Assembly (NCBI GenBank): GCA_023404805.1 | Contig: JAEYAL010000152.1 | Span: 1-29,781 of the forward strand | DNA length: 29,781 nucleotides | Reading direction: 5' to 3' | Source of the DNA: Actinomycetes bacterium | Lineage (GTDB): Bacteria > Actinomycetota > Thermoleophilia > Solirubrobacterales > Solirubrobacteraceae | Shown: positions 16,051 to 22,651 of the stretch, piece by piece | Position numbering within the stretch: the stretch's first letter is position 1 | How the letters are laid out: each line of letters opens with the position of its first letter | Position numbers and translations under genes: made by a program | Notes under the pieces: generated by a model | What the model was told of the DNA's origin: nothing | Databases searched by the model: none | Seen by the model: the letters and a program-made list of their open reading frames with translations, nothing else

Positions 16051-16086
16051 GCCCTGCGCGGCCAGGGTGGCGCCGCCGCGCAGGGC
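16051..16086 (-). terminator. Terminator hairpin of the old-yellow-enzyme gene
   Basis: Perfect 11-bp stem GCCCTGCGCGG / CCGCGCAGGGC with a 14-base centre, 14 bases beyond the stop of the minus-strand gene. The remainder of 15897-16100 contains no gene I can support. Confidence 0.65.
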
Positions 16087-16100
16087 CCGGGTGCGCAGGC

Positions 16101-17189
16101 TCAGCCGGCGGTGACGGGCTCCAGCGCGGGGTAGTCCGTGTAGCCCTTCGCGCCGCCCTGGTAGAACGTCGCTTGGTCGGGGGCGTTCAGCTCGGCGCCC
16201 TCCTGGAGGCGGCGCGGCAGGTCGGGGTTGGCGATGAACCGGCGGCCGTAGGCGATCACGTCGGCGGTGCCGCTCTCGACGAGCGCGGCGGCGCCGTCGA
16301 CATCGAACTCCTCCGAGAAGCCCTCGTTGGCGACGATCGTCCCGGCGAAGTGCGCGCGGGCCTGCTCGACGGCGGAGTAGCCCGTGTACGTCTGCGTCTC
16401 GAGCACGTGCACGTAGAGCAGGTCGTAGCGGGCGAGCTCCGCCAGCAGCGCGTCGTACGTGGCGCGCGGGTCCGACTCGGAGATGTCGTTGAACGGGTGG
16501 CCGGGCGAGATGCGGATGCCGGTGCGCTCGGCGCCGATCGCCGCCGCGACGGCGTCGACGACCTCGACCACGAACCGGATGCGGCCAGCGACGTCGGTGC
16601 CGTAGCCGTCGGTGCGGGTATTGGTGTTGTCGGCGAGGAACTGGTGCAGCAGGTAGCCGTTGGCCGCGTGCAGCTCCACGCCGTACGCCCCGGCCGCGAC
16701 GGCGCGGCGGGCGGCGTCCACGTAGTAGCCCTTGACGGTCTCGAGCTCAGCCGTCGCGATCTCGCGCGGCAGCTCGTACGGCTGCTGGCCGTCCGGGGTG
16801 AAGACCGATCCCTCGGCGGTCACCGCCGACGGGGCCAGCGGCTGCTCACCCGTGTAGTACGAGTGCGCGACGCGGCCGGTGTGCATCAGCTGCACGACGA
16901 GCTTGCCGTCGCCCGCCGCGGCGACCGCCTCGGCGACCTTCGCCCAGCCGGCCTGCTGCGCATCGGTGTGGAGCCCCGGCGTGTCGAGGTAGCCCTGGCC
17001 ATCGGCGGAGGGCTGGGTGCCCTCGGTGATGACGAACGCCGCGCTGGCCCGCTGCGCGTAGTACTCGGCGTTCAGCTCGCCGGGCACGGTGCCCACGGCG
17101 CGGTTGCGCGTCAGCGGCGCGAGCGCGATCCGGTGCGGCAGCGTGAGGGCGCCATGGGTGTAGGGCTGGAAGAGGGCGTCGTACGGCAT
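16101..17189 (-). CDS. Old yellow enzyme family NAD(P)H:flavin oxidoreductase
   Basis: A 362-residue TIM-barrel FMN enzyme expected to reduce activated C=C bonds of enals, enones, quinones or nitro compounds using NAD(P)H. Motifs seen: LAPLTRNRA (23-31), TEGTQPSADGQGYLDTPGL (55-73), QLMHTGRVAH (100-109), and HAANGYLLHQFL with substrate-binding His174 and Asn177 and proton donor Tyr179, followed by NTRTDGYG. The C-terminal phosphate-binding part DVIAYGRRFIANPDLP is intact. Length is normal. The ATG at 17189 has GAAGGA a few bases upstream; the longer frame is not supported. The gene is divergent from a peroxiredoxin, suggesting a redox or electrophile stress role. A perfect palindrome overlaps its probable -10 region (17221-17239), so it is likely controlled by a repressor. 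It resembles NemA-type enzymes; the physiological substrate is unknown. Confidence 0.9.
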   Translation of the reverse strand: MPYDALFQPYTHGALTLPHRIALAPLTRNRAVGTVPGELNAEYYAQRASAAFVITEGTQPSADGQGYLDTPGLHTDAQQAGWAKVAEAVAAAGDGKLVVQLMHTGRVAHSYYTGEQPLAPSAVTAEGSVFTPDGQQPYELPREIATAELETVKGYYVDAARRAVAAGAYGVELHAANGYLLHQFLADNTNTRTDGYGTDVAGRIRFVVEVVDAVAAAIGAERTGIRISPGHPFNDISESDPRATYDALLAELARYDLLYVHVLETQTYTGYSAVEQARAHFAGTIVANEGFSEEFDVDGAAALVESGTADVIAYGRRFIANPDLPRRLQEGAELNAPDQATFYQGGAKGYTDYPALEPVTAG

Positions 17190-17220
17190 GAAGGTCCTTC
17201 GTCGGGCGGGTCCCGAAAGT

Positions 17221-17239
17221 CGTTGCTTGCGCAACGATA
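17221..17239 (-). promoter_or_regulatory. Palindromic operator overlapping the OYE promoter
   Basis: CGTTGC-TTGC-GCAACG at 17221-17236 is a perfect inverted repeat. On the minus strand TATCGT (17239-17234) fits a TANNNT -10 box and overlaps the palindrome, so a bound regulator would block initiation. Which regulator binds is unknown. Confidence 0.5.
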
Positions 17240-17332
17240 GGAAGCTCGGCACGCAGTTCCGAGCGCATGGGCGCCAAACGGGCCAGCGGTGGCCCGCAGG
17301 GTGAACTGCAGCGCCCGGCGGCGCACTGCCGC

Positions 17333-17338
17333 TAGCCT
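17333..17338 (+). promoter_or_regulatory. -10 box of the peroxiredoxin gene
   Basis: TAGCCT, eight bases before the ATG at 17347; predicted leaderless start. Confidence 0.45.
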
Positions 17339-17346
17339 CCGAAGCC

Positions 17347-17826
17347 ATGATCGACGCAGGCCAGGCCGCACCCGCCTTCACGCTCCCGGACGCCGATGGC
17401 ACGCCGGTCACGCTGGCGGACTCGGCGGGGTCGTGGCGGGTCGTCTACTTCTACCCCAAGGCCGACACCCCGGGCTGCACGACGCAGGCCTGCGGCATCC
17501 GCGACCACCGCGCCGACTACGAGTCGCGCGGCGCGGTCGTCTACGGCATCTCGCCGGACCCGGTCAGCAAGGTCAAGAAGTTCCACGACAAGCAGTCGCT
17601 GAACTTCACCCTGCTCGCCGACGAGGACCACGCGGTCTGCGACGCGTACGGCGTGTGGGTCGAGAAGTCGATGTACGGCAAGACGTACTGGGGCGCGCAG
17701 CGCGCGACGTTCCTCGTCGACCCGGAAGGGGTCGTCCGCTACGTGATCCCCAAGGTCAGTCCGAAGACCCACGACGACGACGTGCTCGCCAAGCTCGACG
17801 AGCTGGCCGGGGCCCCGGCCGCCTGA
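17347..17826 (+). CDS. bcp: Thioredoxin-dependent peroxiredoxin, Bcp/PrxQ type
   Basis: A 159-residue cytosolic enzyme that reduces hydroperoxides. The peroxidatic cysteine is Cys44 in YPKADTPGCTTQACG, and Cys49, five residues later, is the resolving cysteine typical of the atypical two-Cys Bcp class. AQRATFLVDPEG (about 118-129) contains the conserved active-site arginine. Length and ends are normal. The start follows a TAGCCT box by eight bases. It is divergent from the old yellow enzyme gene, and the two form a plausible peroxide/electrophile detoxification pair. A hairpin at 17910-17927 is the likely transcript end. Confidence 0.93.
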   Translation: MIDAGQAAPAFTLPDADGTPVTLADSAGSWRVVYFYPKADTPGCTTQACGIRDHRADYESRGAVVYGISPDPVSKVKKFHDKQSLNFTLLADEDHAVCDAYGVWVEKSMYGKTYWGAQRATFLVDPEGVVRYVIPKVSPKTHDDDVLAKLDELAGAPAA

Positions 17827-17909
17827 GCAGCATGCGGCGCCGGTTCCTCCCGCTCGCTGCGGCGTTCTCGATGATGGCGGCAGCCGCCGAGGACCAGTCG
17901 AGCGGCCCC

Positions 17910-17927
17910 GCCCGCGATACCGCGGGC
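17910..17927 (+). terminator. Terminator hairpin after the peroxiredoxin gene
   Basis: Perfect 7-bp stem GCCCGCG / CGCGGGC, loop ATAC, 83 bases after the stop. Confidence 0.5.
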
Positions 17928-18067
17928 CCGCACCCCAGCGGCGAGCGCCACACGCCTGACGGCGGCGACGCGCTCGCCGTGGTGCGGCCGGCGGCACCCG
18001 AATCCGTCCGCGATGGCGAAAACGCCGTGGCGTAAGCGAAGGCGAGCAGGCGCCCGCCGCCCGCTGG

Positions 18068-18649
18068 TCAGCCTGGGCGGTCGCCCGTGTCGAGCCCGGT
18101 GACCAGCGCCTGGATGCCGGCGACCCAGACGGCGTCGAGGTCGAACTCCGGCGGGAAGCGCTCATTGAGCTCGAGGTCGACCATGCCATGCGAGAACGCC
18201 CACAGCGAGACGCTCAGCTTCGGGCACGGGCCGGCGTGCTCGCGGATCGGCCCGGCGGCGTAGTCCTCGGCGGCGGCGACGTCGGGGGCGGCGCGGTCGA
18301 GGCCCCGCGACATCAGCAGCCGGTACAGCGCCGGATGGGCGAGCGCCCACTCGCGGAACGTGCGCGCGATGACCGTGATCGGCTCGTCGGTCGACAGGGC
18401 CAGCTGCGCGCGGATGTAGTCGCCCTGGTCGTAGAGGCCGGAGGCGATGATCGCGTTCTCGACGGCGCGCTTGTCGGCGAAATGCTCATAGAGCGACGCC
18501 GCGCGAATGCCCAGCCGAGCGGCGATGTTGCGCATCGACAGCGCAGTCTGGCCTTCGGCTTCGAGCAGCTCTCGAGCCACCGCTGCGATCTCAGCGGCCC
18601 GCGGGCTCAGCGAGACCCGGGCGTCTTGTTCGGGGGACACCGACGTCAC
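18068..18649 (-). CDS. TetR-family transcriptional regulator
   Basis: A 193-residue regulator. The N-terminal DNA-binding helix-turn-helix is clear: an AAEIAAVARELL opening, then LSMRNIAARLGIRAASLYEHFADKRAV (about 38-64) typical of TetR. The C-terminal part is helical and would bind an unknown ligand. The GTG at 18649 is preceded at nine bases by TAGGCT; a second in-frame GTG at 18640 is also possible. It lies on the opposite strand and convergent to the peroxiredoxin, and its target is not obvious: it might act on the OYE promoter palindrome, on its own promoter, or elsewhere. Confidence 0.88.
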   Translation of the reverse strand: MTSVSPEQDARVSLSPRAAEIAAVARELLEAEGQTALSMRNIAARLGIRAASLYEHFADKRAVENAIIASGLYDQGDYIRAQLALSTDEPITVIARTFREWALAHPALYRLLMSRGLDRAAPDVAAAEDYAAGPIREHAGPCPKLSVSLWAFSHGMVDLELNERFPPEFDLDAVWVAGIQALVTGLDTGDRPG

Positions 18650-18658
18650 GATCTGCGG

Positions 18659-18664
18659 AGCCTA
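18659..18664 (-). promoter_or_regulatory. -10 box of the TetR gene
   Basis: TAGGCT on the minus strand, nine bases before the GTG at 18649. Confidence 0.35.
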
Positions 18665-18871
18665 GAACCGCGGAATATCGGTACGAGCGTACGCAACCCG
18701 TCCCGCGGACTGTTTGACCCATTGTCGGGTGACAGGCGTTTGCGGGATGGCGCAAGCGCGCGCTGGTCTGGTGCGCGCGCGCCCGAAACGGGGACGCAGC
18801 GGTCGTGTCCGCTCGCCGGCTCGTGTCGGCCGACGGTCCACCCGGTGGCAAACGGTTCGGCCCATCGCGCA

Positions 18872-18916
18872 ACTCCCGTCATCTGCGGTCGCCTGACCTC
18901 CGCAGATGACCGGAGT
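18872..18916 (-). terminator. Long hairpin after the WH...HH-motif gene
   Basis: A 17-bp stem with one mismatch (18872-18888 with 18900-18916), inner perfect part GTCATCTGCGG / CCGCAGATGAC and an 11-base loop, beginning 12 bases beyond the stop of the minus-strand gene. It is longer than the other terminators here. Confidence 0.6.
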
Positions 18917-18927
18917 ACGCGGTCAGC

Positions 18928-19455
18928 TCAGGCTGCGCCGACGCTCGCGCGCACGTCAGCCACGAGCCCCGGGTCGACGCCCCACGGATCCTCGAGCCCG
19001 AGTGTCGCGTCGAGGTCCCACAGCACGCACTCCTCGCCGGGGTGGCGCACCATCTCCCAGGCGGCCACGGTGCGGGCGAGCTGCTCGATCATCGAGCCCG
19101 CGGGGTTCGTCTTGCGGCGGCGGTTGCCGCGCGGCGCGGGTTTCACCTCGCCCTCGATGTGGTCGCCCTCGGGGTGGTGGTGCAGGAACTGGCCATAGGC
19201 GTCGTCGCAGAAGCGCGCGTAGCGTCCCGTGCAGAGGATGAGCCCGTGCCAGATCTCGTCGACGGCCCGTGATGGCATGCCGATCACCTGGCCGTCGAGC
19301 AGCGCCGCGCCGGCGCAGCGCAGCCACTGCCGCAGCCCGAGCTCGATCGGCTCGCGCGGCTCCCACGGGCACGTCTTCCAAATCGCCGGCGGCAGGCCGA
19401 GCTGCGCCACTGCCGCATCGACGCGGTCGAGACGGGCTTGGCGGCTGGCGAGCAT
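18928..19455 (-). CDS. WH...HH-motif protein, glycine-rich-domain-protein-like (uncharacterised)
   Basis: A 175-residue cytosolic protein with no membrane segment. The diagnostic stretch is AVDEIWHGLILCTGRYARFC (about 64-83) followed by YGQFLHHHPEGD. The same pattern (VDxxWHxxIL...Y..C...F..HH) is known, from memory, from plant glycine-rich domain proteins (DUF1399-like) and from bacterial TIGR04222-type membrane proteins, where the catalytic or binding role is unknown. The conserved Trp-His and His-His could bind a metal; this is inference. The N-terminal CPWEPREPIELGLRQWLRC carries two cysteines. The ATG at 19455 is set by TACGCT seven bases upstream. It is divergent, with 60 bases between starts, from a Gly/Ser/Cys-rich membrane protein, which may supply the glycine-rich half that related proteins carry in one chain. 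Confidence 0.6.
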   Translation of the reverse strand: MLASRQARLDRVDAAVAQLGLPPAIWKTCPWEPREPIELGLRQWLRCAGAALLDGQVIGMPSRAVDEIWHGLILCTGRYARFCDDAYGQFLHHHPEGDHIEGEVKPAPRGNRRRKTNPAGSMIEQLARTVAAWEMVRHPGEECVLWDLDATLGLEDPWGVDPGLVADVRASVGAA

Positions 19456-19462
19456 GCCTCGC

Positions 19463-19468
19463 AGCGTA
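19463..19468 (-). promoter_or_regulatory. -10 box of the WH...HH gene
   Basis: TACGCT on the minus strand, seven bases before the ATG at 19455. Confidence 0.45.
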
Positions 19469-19478
19469 GGCCACTGGG

Positions 19479-19508
19479 TTGCCGGGCGCACGTGGCGGCC
19501 GGTACCGT
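19479..19508 (+). promoter_or_regulatory. Promoter of the Gly/Ser/Cys-rich gene
   Basis: TTGCCG at 19479-19484 and TACCGT at 19503-19508, 18 bases apart; the -10 box is seven bases before the GTG at 19516. The opposing promoter lies within the same 60 bases. Confidence 0.5.
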
Positions 19509-19515
19509 CCGGCGC

Positions 19516-19848
19516 GTGCTCACCGAGGTGCTTCAGATCGCCGCCGTCGCCATGATCGCCGTGCTGGTGATCGCGCGCACCAGCGCCAAGCGCCGGGATC
19601 GCCGCGCTCGCTGGGGCGGGAGCAGCGGCAGCGGGCAACGCGGGCGCCGCGCGGCCGGCGGGGCCACCGGCTACTACGGCGGCGGCGTGGACTCCGACGA
19701 CGCTGGGCATTCATCGTCGGGCTGCTCGTCGTCGGGCAATTCCGGCTGTTCGGGCAGCAGCAGCTCAGGCTGTTCGTCATCGAGCTCCAGCTGCAGCGGC
19801 GGTTCGAGCTGCGGCGGTGGGGGCGGCTGCGGCGGAGGCGGCGGCTGA
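19516..19848 (+). CDS. Membrane-anchored Gly/Ser/Cys-rich protein
   Basis: A 110-residue protein. Residues about 5-20 form one hydrophobic helix, followed by a basic stretch RTSAKRRDRRAR. By the positive-inside rule the tail could be cytosolic, although a signal-anchor in the other direction is possible. From residue 34 it is low complexity: Gly/Arg first, then SSSGCSSSGNSGCSGSSSSG and a final Gly run. Cysteines at 70, 78, 86, 93, 99 and 105 are spaced 6-8 residues apart. The GTG start is fixed by a TACCGT box seven bases upstream. No family is recognised for the whole protein; similar Cys/Gly tails end TIGR04222-type proteins. It could be a metal-binding, disulfide-linked or modified peptide. 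It converges closely on the PLP enzyme gene. Confidence 0.6.
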   Translation: MLTEVLQIAAVAMIAVLVIARTSAKRRDRRARWGGSSGSGQRGRRAAGGATGYYGGGVDSDDAGHSSSGCSSSGNSGCSGSSSSGCSSSSSSCSGGSSCGGGGGCGGGGG

Positions 19849-19864
19849 GCTGCACGCTTGCCAG

Positions 19865-19878
19865 GGGCGGTGGCGCCC
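19865..19878. terminator. Weak hairpin between convergent genes
   Basis: GGGCG / CGCCC with loop GTGG, in the 39-base gap between the Gly/Ser/Cys-rich gene and the PLP-enzyme gene. Confidence 0.3.
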
Positions 19879-19887
19879 GCGCGCGAC

Positions 19888-21126
19888 CTAGAGGAAGGTC
19901 AGGCCCTCGCCGCGGTAGGTCGGCACTGACCGCTCATAGGTCGTTCCGCGCACGAGGTGGAGCCGGTCGAACCGCTCGCACAGCTCCCCGGCCTTCGTGT
20001 GCCGGAACACGACGCGGTCGCCGACCGACAGCTCCGGCGCGAGCTCGCCGAGCAGCGGCGTCTGGACCTCGCCGGGGCCTTCGTTCGGGTCGTACCGCAG
20101 GCCAGGCGGCCAGACGGGCGTAGGCAGGCGGTCGGCGCCGACCGGTCCGGAGGCGATGTAGCCGCCGCCGAGGACCGTGGCGACCGACGCGCTCGGACGC
20201 CGCACGACGGGCAGCACGAAGAACGCGGCAGGCTGCAGCGACAGGTGGCGGTAGGCGTCGAACAGCGTCGGCGCGAAAAAGCCCGAGCCGGCGGTCAATT
20301 CGGTGGCGCCCACGATCTCTCGCGAGCGCGCGAGGCTGCCGGTCCCGCCGACGTTCACCAGCTCCAGCGATCCGCCGGCCTGCTCGAGCCCGGTGCGGAC
20401 GGCGTCGACGATCCGCGGAACGCGGGCTTCGAGCTCGCCCAGGGAGCGCGCCTGCATCAGCTGGATCGCGCGGCCGCGCGCGCGGCGGCCGGGCGGCGCG
20501 TCGCCGACGCCGGCGATCTGCGCGTCATAGGCCATCAGCGCGTCGACCCGCACGCCCGGCGTGGCGGTGGCGGCGCGGGCGAACGCCGCGACCTCTGCAG
20601 GCTCGCGGAGCGGCGAGCGCCGCGCTCCGATCGACGGGCCGCGGCCGCCGAACGGGCGCCACGACGTGTCGACGTCGATGCAGAGCGGGATCTCGGTGCC
20701 GGCCGCGCTGGCTGCTGCGGCGATGATCGCGACCTGGTCGAGGCTGTCGACCATCGGCCGCACCGTGTGGCTGGGGTGCTCGCGGAGGAACGCCGCCAGG
20801 TCGGCGAACGCGGGGGCGTCGACGCTGGGGTAGGCGATCAGCACGTCGGTGACGCCGTGCGAGGCGAGGTGCAGCGCTTCGCGCACGGTGAACGCCATCG
20901 CGCCCCGGATCCGCGGATCGAGGCCGAAGGCGTGGTCGATCATCGCCGTGCAGCGCACCGACTTCGACGCGACCCGGATCGGCAGGTCGCCGGCTTGCTG
21001 CAGCAGCATCGCGCCGTTGGCCTCGAACGCGTCGAGGTCGACGTAGGCGAGCGGCGCCGTCTTGTCGGCGAGGGCCGTGAGGTGGTCGCTGCAGCGGGCC
21101 GGCAGGCTGGCGAGCGGGCTGCTCAT
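19888..21126 (-). CDS. D-threonine aldolase / alanine-racemase-fold PLP enzyme
   Basis: A 412-residue fold-type III PLP enzyme. The N-terminal barrel starts APLAYVDLDAFEAN and has the Schiff-base lysine Lys55 in RVASKSVR. Family-typical blocks follow: LIAYPSVD, CIDVDTSWRPFG, LMAYDAQIAG and VNVGGTGSLA. The C-terminal beta domain ends with VGDRVVFRHTKAGELCERFDRLHLVRG, where His and Cys residues are the likely divalent-metal site of D-threonine-aldolase-like enzymes. Expected to cleave or deaminate a D- or hydroxy-amino acid; family members are often annotated amino acid deaminase/aldolase. The ATG overlaps the stop of the upstream FAD enzyme (ATGA), so the two are translationally coupled and likely act in one pathway, which I cannot name. 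Confidence 0.8.
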   Translation of the reverse strand: MSSPLASLPARCSDHLTALADKTAPLAYVDLDAFEANGAMLLQQAGDLPIRVASKSVRCTAMIDHAFGLDPRIRGAMAFTVREALHLASHGVTDVLIAYPSVDAPAFADLAAFLREHPSHTVRPMVDSLDQVAIIAAAASAAGTEIPLCIDVDTSWRPFGGRGPSIGARRSPLREPAEVAAFARAATATPGVRVDALMAYDAQIAGVGDAPPGRRARGRAIQLMQARSLGELEARVPRIVDAVRTGLEQAGGSLELVNVGGTGSLARSREIVGATELTAGSGFFAPTLFDAYRHLSLQPAAFFVLPVVRRPSASVATVLGGGYIASGPVGADRLPTPVWPPGLRYDPNEGPGEVQTPLLGELAPELSVGDRVVFRHTKAGELCERFDRLHLVRGTTYERSVPTYRGEGLTFL

Positions 21127-22466
21127 GCGCGCTCGGCCGGCGGCGGGCCGAGGACGCGTCGCACGTAGTCGTTGGTGAAGAGCCCGTGCGGGTCGAGCTC
21201 GCCGCGGGCCGCCTGGAACGCGTCCCAGCCGGGGTAGCGCGGCGCGAGCGTCTTGGCAGTCTGGAAGTGGCGCTTGCCCCAGTGCGGGCGGCCGTCATGG
21301 CGGTCCATGATCGCCTCGACCGCGCGGAAGTACGGCTCGTACGGCATCGGCGCGAACTGGTGCACGGCGATGTAGGCGGTGTCCTGCCCCGAGGCCGTCG
21401 ACAGCAGCGCGTCGTCAGCGGCCGTCGTGCGCACCTCGATCGGGAACGTCACCGCGATCTGCTGCTCCTCGATCAGCGCGAGGACCTCGCGCAGCGCGGC
21501 CGTGACCTGTGCGCGCGGGATCGCGTATTCCATCTCGGTGAAGCGGACGCGGCGCTCGCTGGCGAAGACGCGGTGGCTGTGGTCGGTGCGCACGTCGCGC
21601 GAGAGCAGGCGCGTCATCGTGCGCGACAGCTGCGGCGCGCGGCTGGGGGCGAGGCGGCCCGCGTGCGAGAACGCGGCCAGTCCGCGGTTGGCGAGGAGGT
21701 CGTCGACGAGCCACTTGCGCCAGCCCGGCAGCGGCGCCGGGGGTTCGTCGGTCCGGTCGCTCGCAAACGACAGGGCCGTCTGCGAGTACGGGAAGGCGTA
21801 GAACTCGTAGTGGTCGTGGGCGGCCGACAGCTCGGCATAGCCGTCGAGCAGCTCCTGCAGCGGGCGCGGCTCTTCGACCTTGCGCAGGCGGAACGCGGGC
21901 ACGGTCTGGAGGGTGAACTCGGTGATCACGCCGAGCGCGCCGACGCTCACGCGCGCCGCGCGCAGGAGCTCGCCGCTGAGGCCCGAGTCGGCGGTCAGCT
22001 CGCGGATGGTGCCGTCGGCCAGCGCGATCCGGCAGCCGACCACGTTGGCCGACAGGTTGCGGAAGCGCGCGCCGGTCCCGTGCGTGCCGGTCGCCAGGGC
22101 GCCGGCGAGGGTCTGGCGGTCGATGTCGCCCTGGTTCTCGAGCGCGAGCCCGTGCTCATGGAGCGCGGGGCCGAGCCGGTGCAGCGGCATGCCGGCCTGC
22201 ACGCGCACGAGGCCGCTGCCGGCGTCGACGTCGACGAGCTGGGCCATGTGCCGCAGATCGACGTGCATGCCGTCGGTCAGGCAGGTGTCGGTGAACGAGT
22301 GGCCGGAGCCGACGGCGCGGACGGTCTGCCCGGCGTCGCCGGCGCGCGCGATGGCCTCCGTCAGTTGGCGTTCGCTGTAGGGCGTCGCCACTTCGGCGGG
22401 CGAGCAGTGCTGCTGCCCAGCCCAGTTCGACCAGGTTGGGTTGGCTTGAGCGGTGGAGTTGGTCAC
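21123..22466 (-). CDS. FAD-linked aldonolactone oxidase family protein
   Basis: A 447-residue VAO-family flavoenzyme. The FAD-binding domain has AVGSGHSFTDTCLTDG (51-66), whose His56 sits where this family attaches FAD covalently, and the GDIDRQTLAGALATGTHGTG block near 113-132. The C-terminal domain ends HWGKRHFQTAKTLAPRYPGWDAF ... DPHGLFTNDYVRR, typical of D-arabinono-1,4-lactone oxidase, L-gulonolactone oxidase and alditol oxidase. It would oxidise a sugar lactone or polyol with O2. The GTG at 22466 overlaps the stop of a predicted 15-codon leader frame (GTGA), and the downstream PLP gene is also coupled by ATGA. The promoter lies at 22518-22548 with a palindrome over its -35 box. Exact substrate unknown. 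Confidence 0.85.
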   Translation of the reverse strand: MTNSTAQANPTWSNWAGQQHCSPAEVATPYSERQLTEAIARAGDAGQTVRAVGSGHSFTDTCLTDGMHVDLRHMAQLVDVDAGSGLVRVQAGMPLHRLGPALHEHGLALENQGDIDRQTLAGALATGTHGTGARFRNLSANVVGCRIALADGTIRELTADSGLSGELLRAARVSVGALGVITEFTLQTVPAFRLRKVEEPRPLQELLDGYAELSAAHDHYEFYAFPYSQTALSFASDRTDEPPAPLPGWRKWLVDDLLANRGLAAFSHAGRLAPSRAPQLSRTMTRLLSRDVRTDHSHRVFASERRVRFTEMEYAIPRAQVTAALREVLALIEEQQIAVTFPIEVRTTAADDALLSTASGQDTAYIAVHQFAPMPYEPYFRAVEAIMDRHDGRPHWGKRHFQTAKTLAPRYPGWDAFQAARGELDPHGLFTNDYVRRVLGPPPAERA

Positions 22467-22510
22467 GCGAGTTCGATCATGGCTCGGCGCGGGAGCAGCC
22501 GACGGGCCAT
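22463..22510 (-). CDS. Predicted 15-residue leader peptide
   Basis: An ATG at 22510, seven bases after the -10 box TAGGCT, opens a frame MARRLLPRRAMIELA ending with TGA that overlaps the GTG of the flavoenzyme as GTGA. On this promoter assignment it is the first start codon of a leaderless mRNA, and the flavoenzyme has no good ribosome-binding site of its own. It could couple translation, deliver ribosomes or sense arginine-rich translation. It is short enough to be accidental. Confidence 0.4.
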   Translation of the reverse strand: MARRLLPRRAMIELA

Positions 22511-22517
22511 CCGTGCC

Positions 22518-22548
22518 AGCCTAGCCCAAGGCTGGACATATGTCCAAG
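22518..22548 (-). promoter_or_regulatory. Promoter of the flavoenzyme/PLP-enzyme operon with palindromic operator
   Basis: On the minus strand TTGGAC (22548-22543) and TAGGCT (22523-22518) are 18 bases apart. The perfect palindrome TGGACATATGTCCA at 22533-22546 overlaps the -35 box, a typical repressor site. A related GGACA/TGTCC site is in front of the divergent gene at 22613-22626. Confidence 0.6.
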
Positions 22549-22612
22549 GTTTGTAAGCATTGATGCCGTGCACGAGTGGTCGCGGCGGCGGCGCGTGCGG
22601 CTGCTGCCGCCC

Positions 22613-22645
22613 GGACAGTGATGTCCAGGTCTTCGAAGGTACGGT
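22613..22645 (+). promoter_or_regulatory. Second GGACA/TGTCC operator and -10 box of the DUF4442 gene
   Basis: GGACA-GTGA-TGTCC at 22613-22626 covers the -35 region, and TACGGT at 22640-22645 is six bases before the ATG at 22652. Same half-sites as the palindrome at 22533-22546 but with a 4-base rather than 2-base centre. Confidence 0.45.
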
Positions 22646-22651
22646 CTCGCC

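Noticed and set aside
17832..18035. 67-codon frame after the peroxiredoxin with a signal-like start
   Set aside because: No ribosome-binding site or promoter, the probable terminator hairpin lies inside it, and the body has no recognisable character. It remains a weak possibility.
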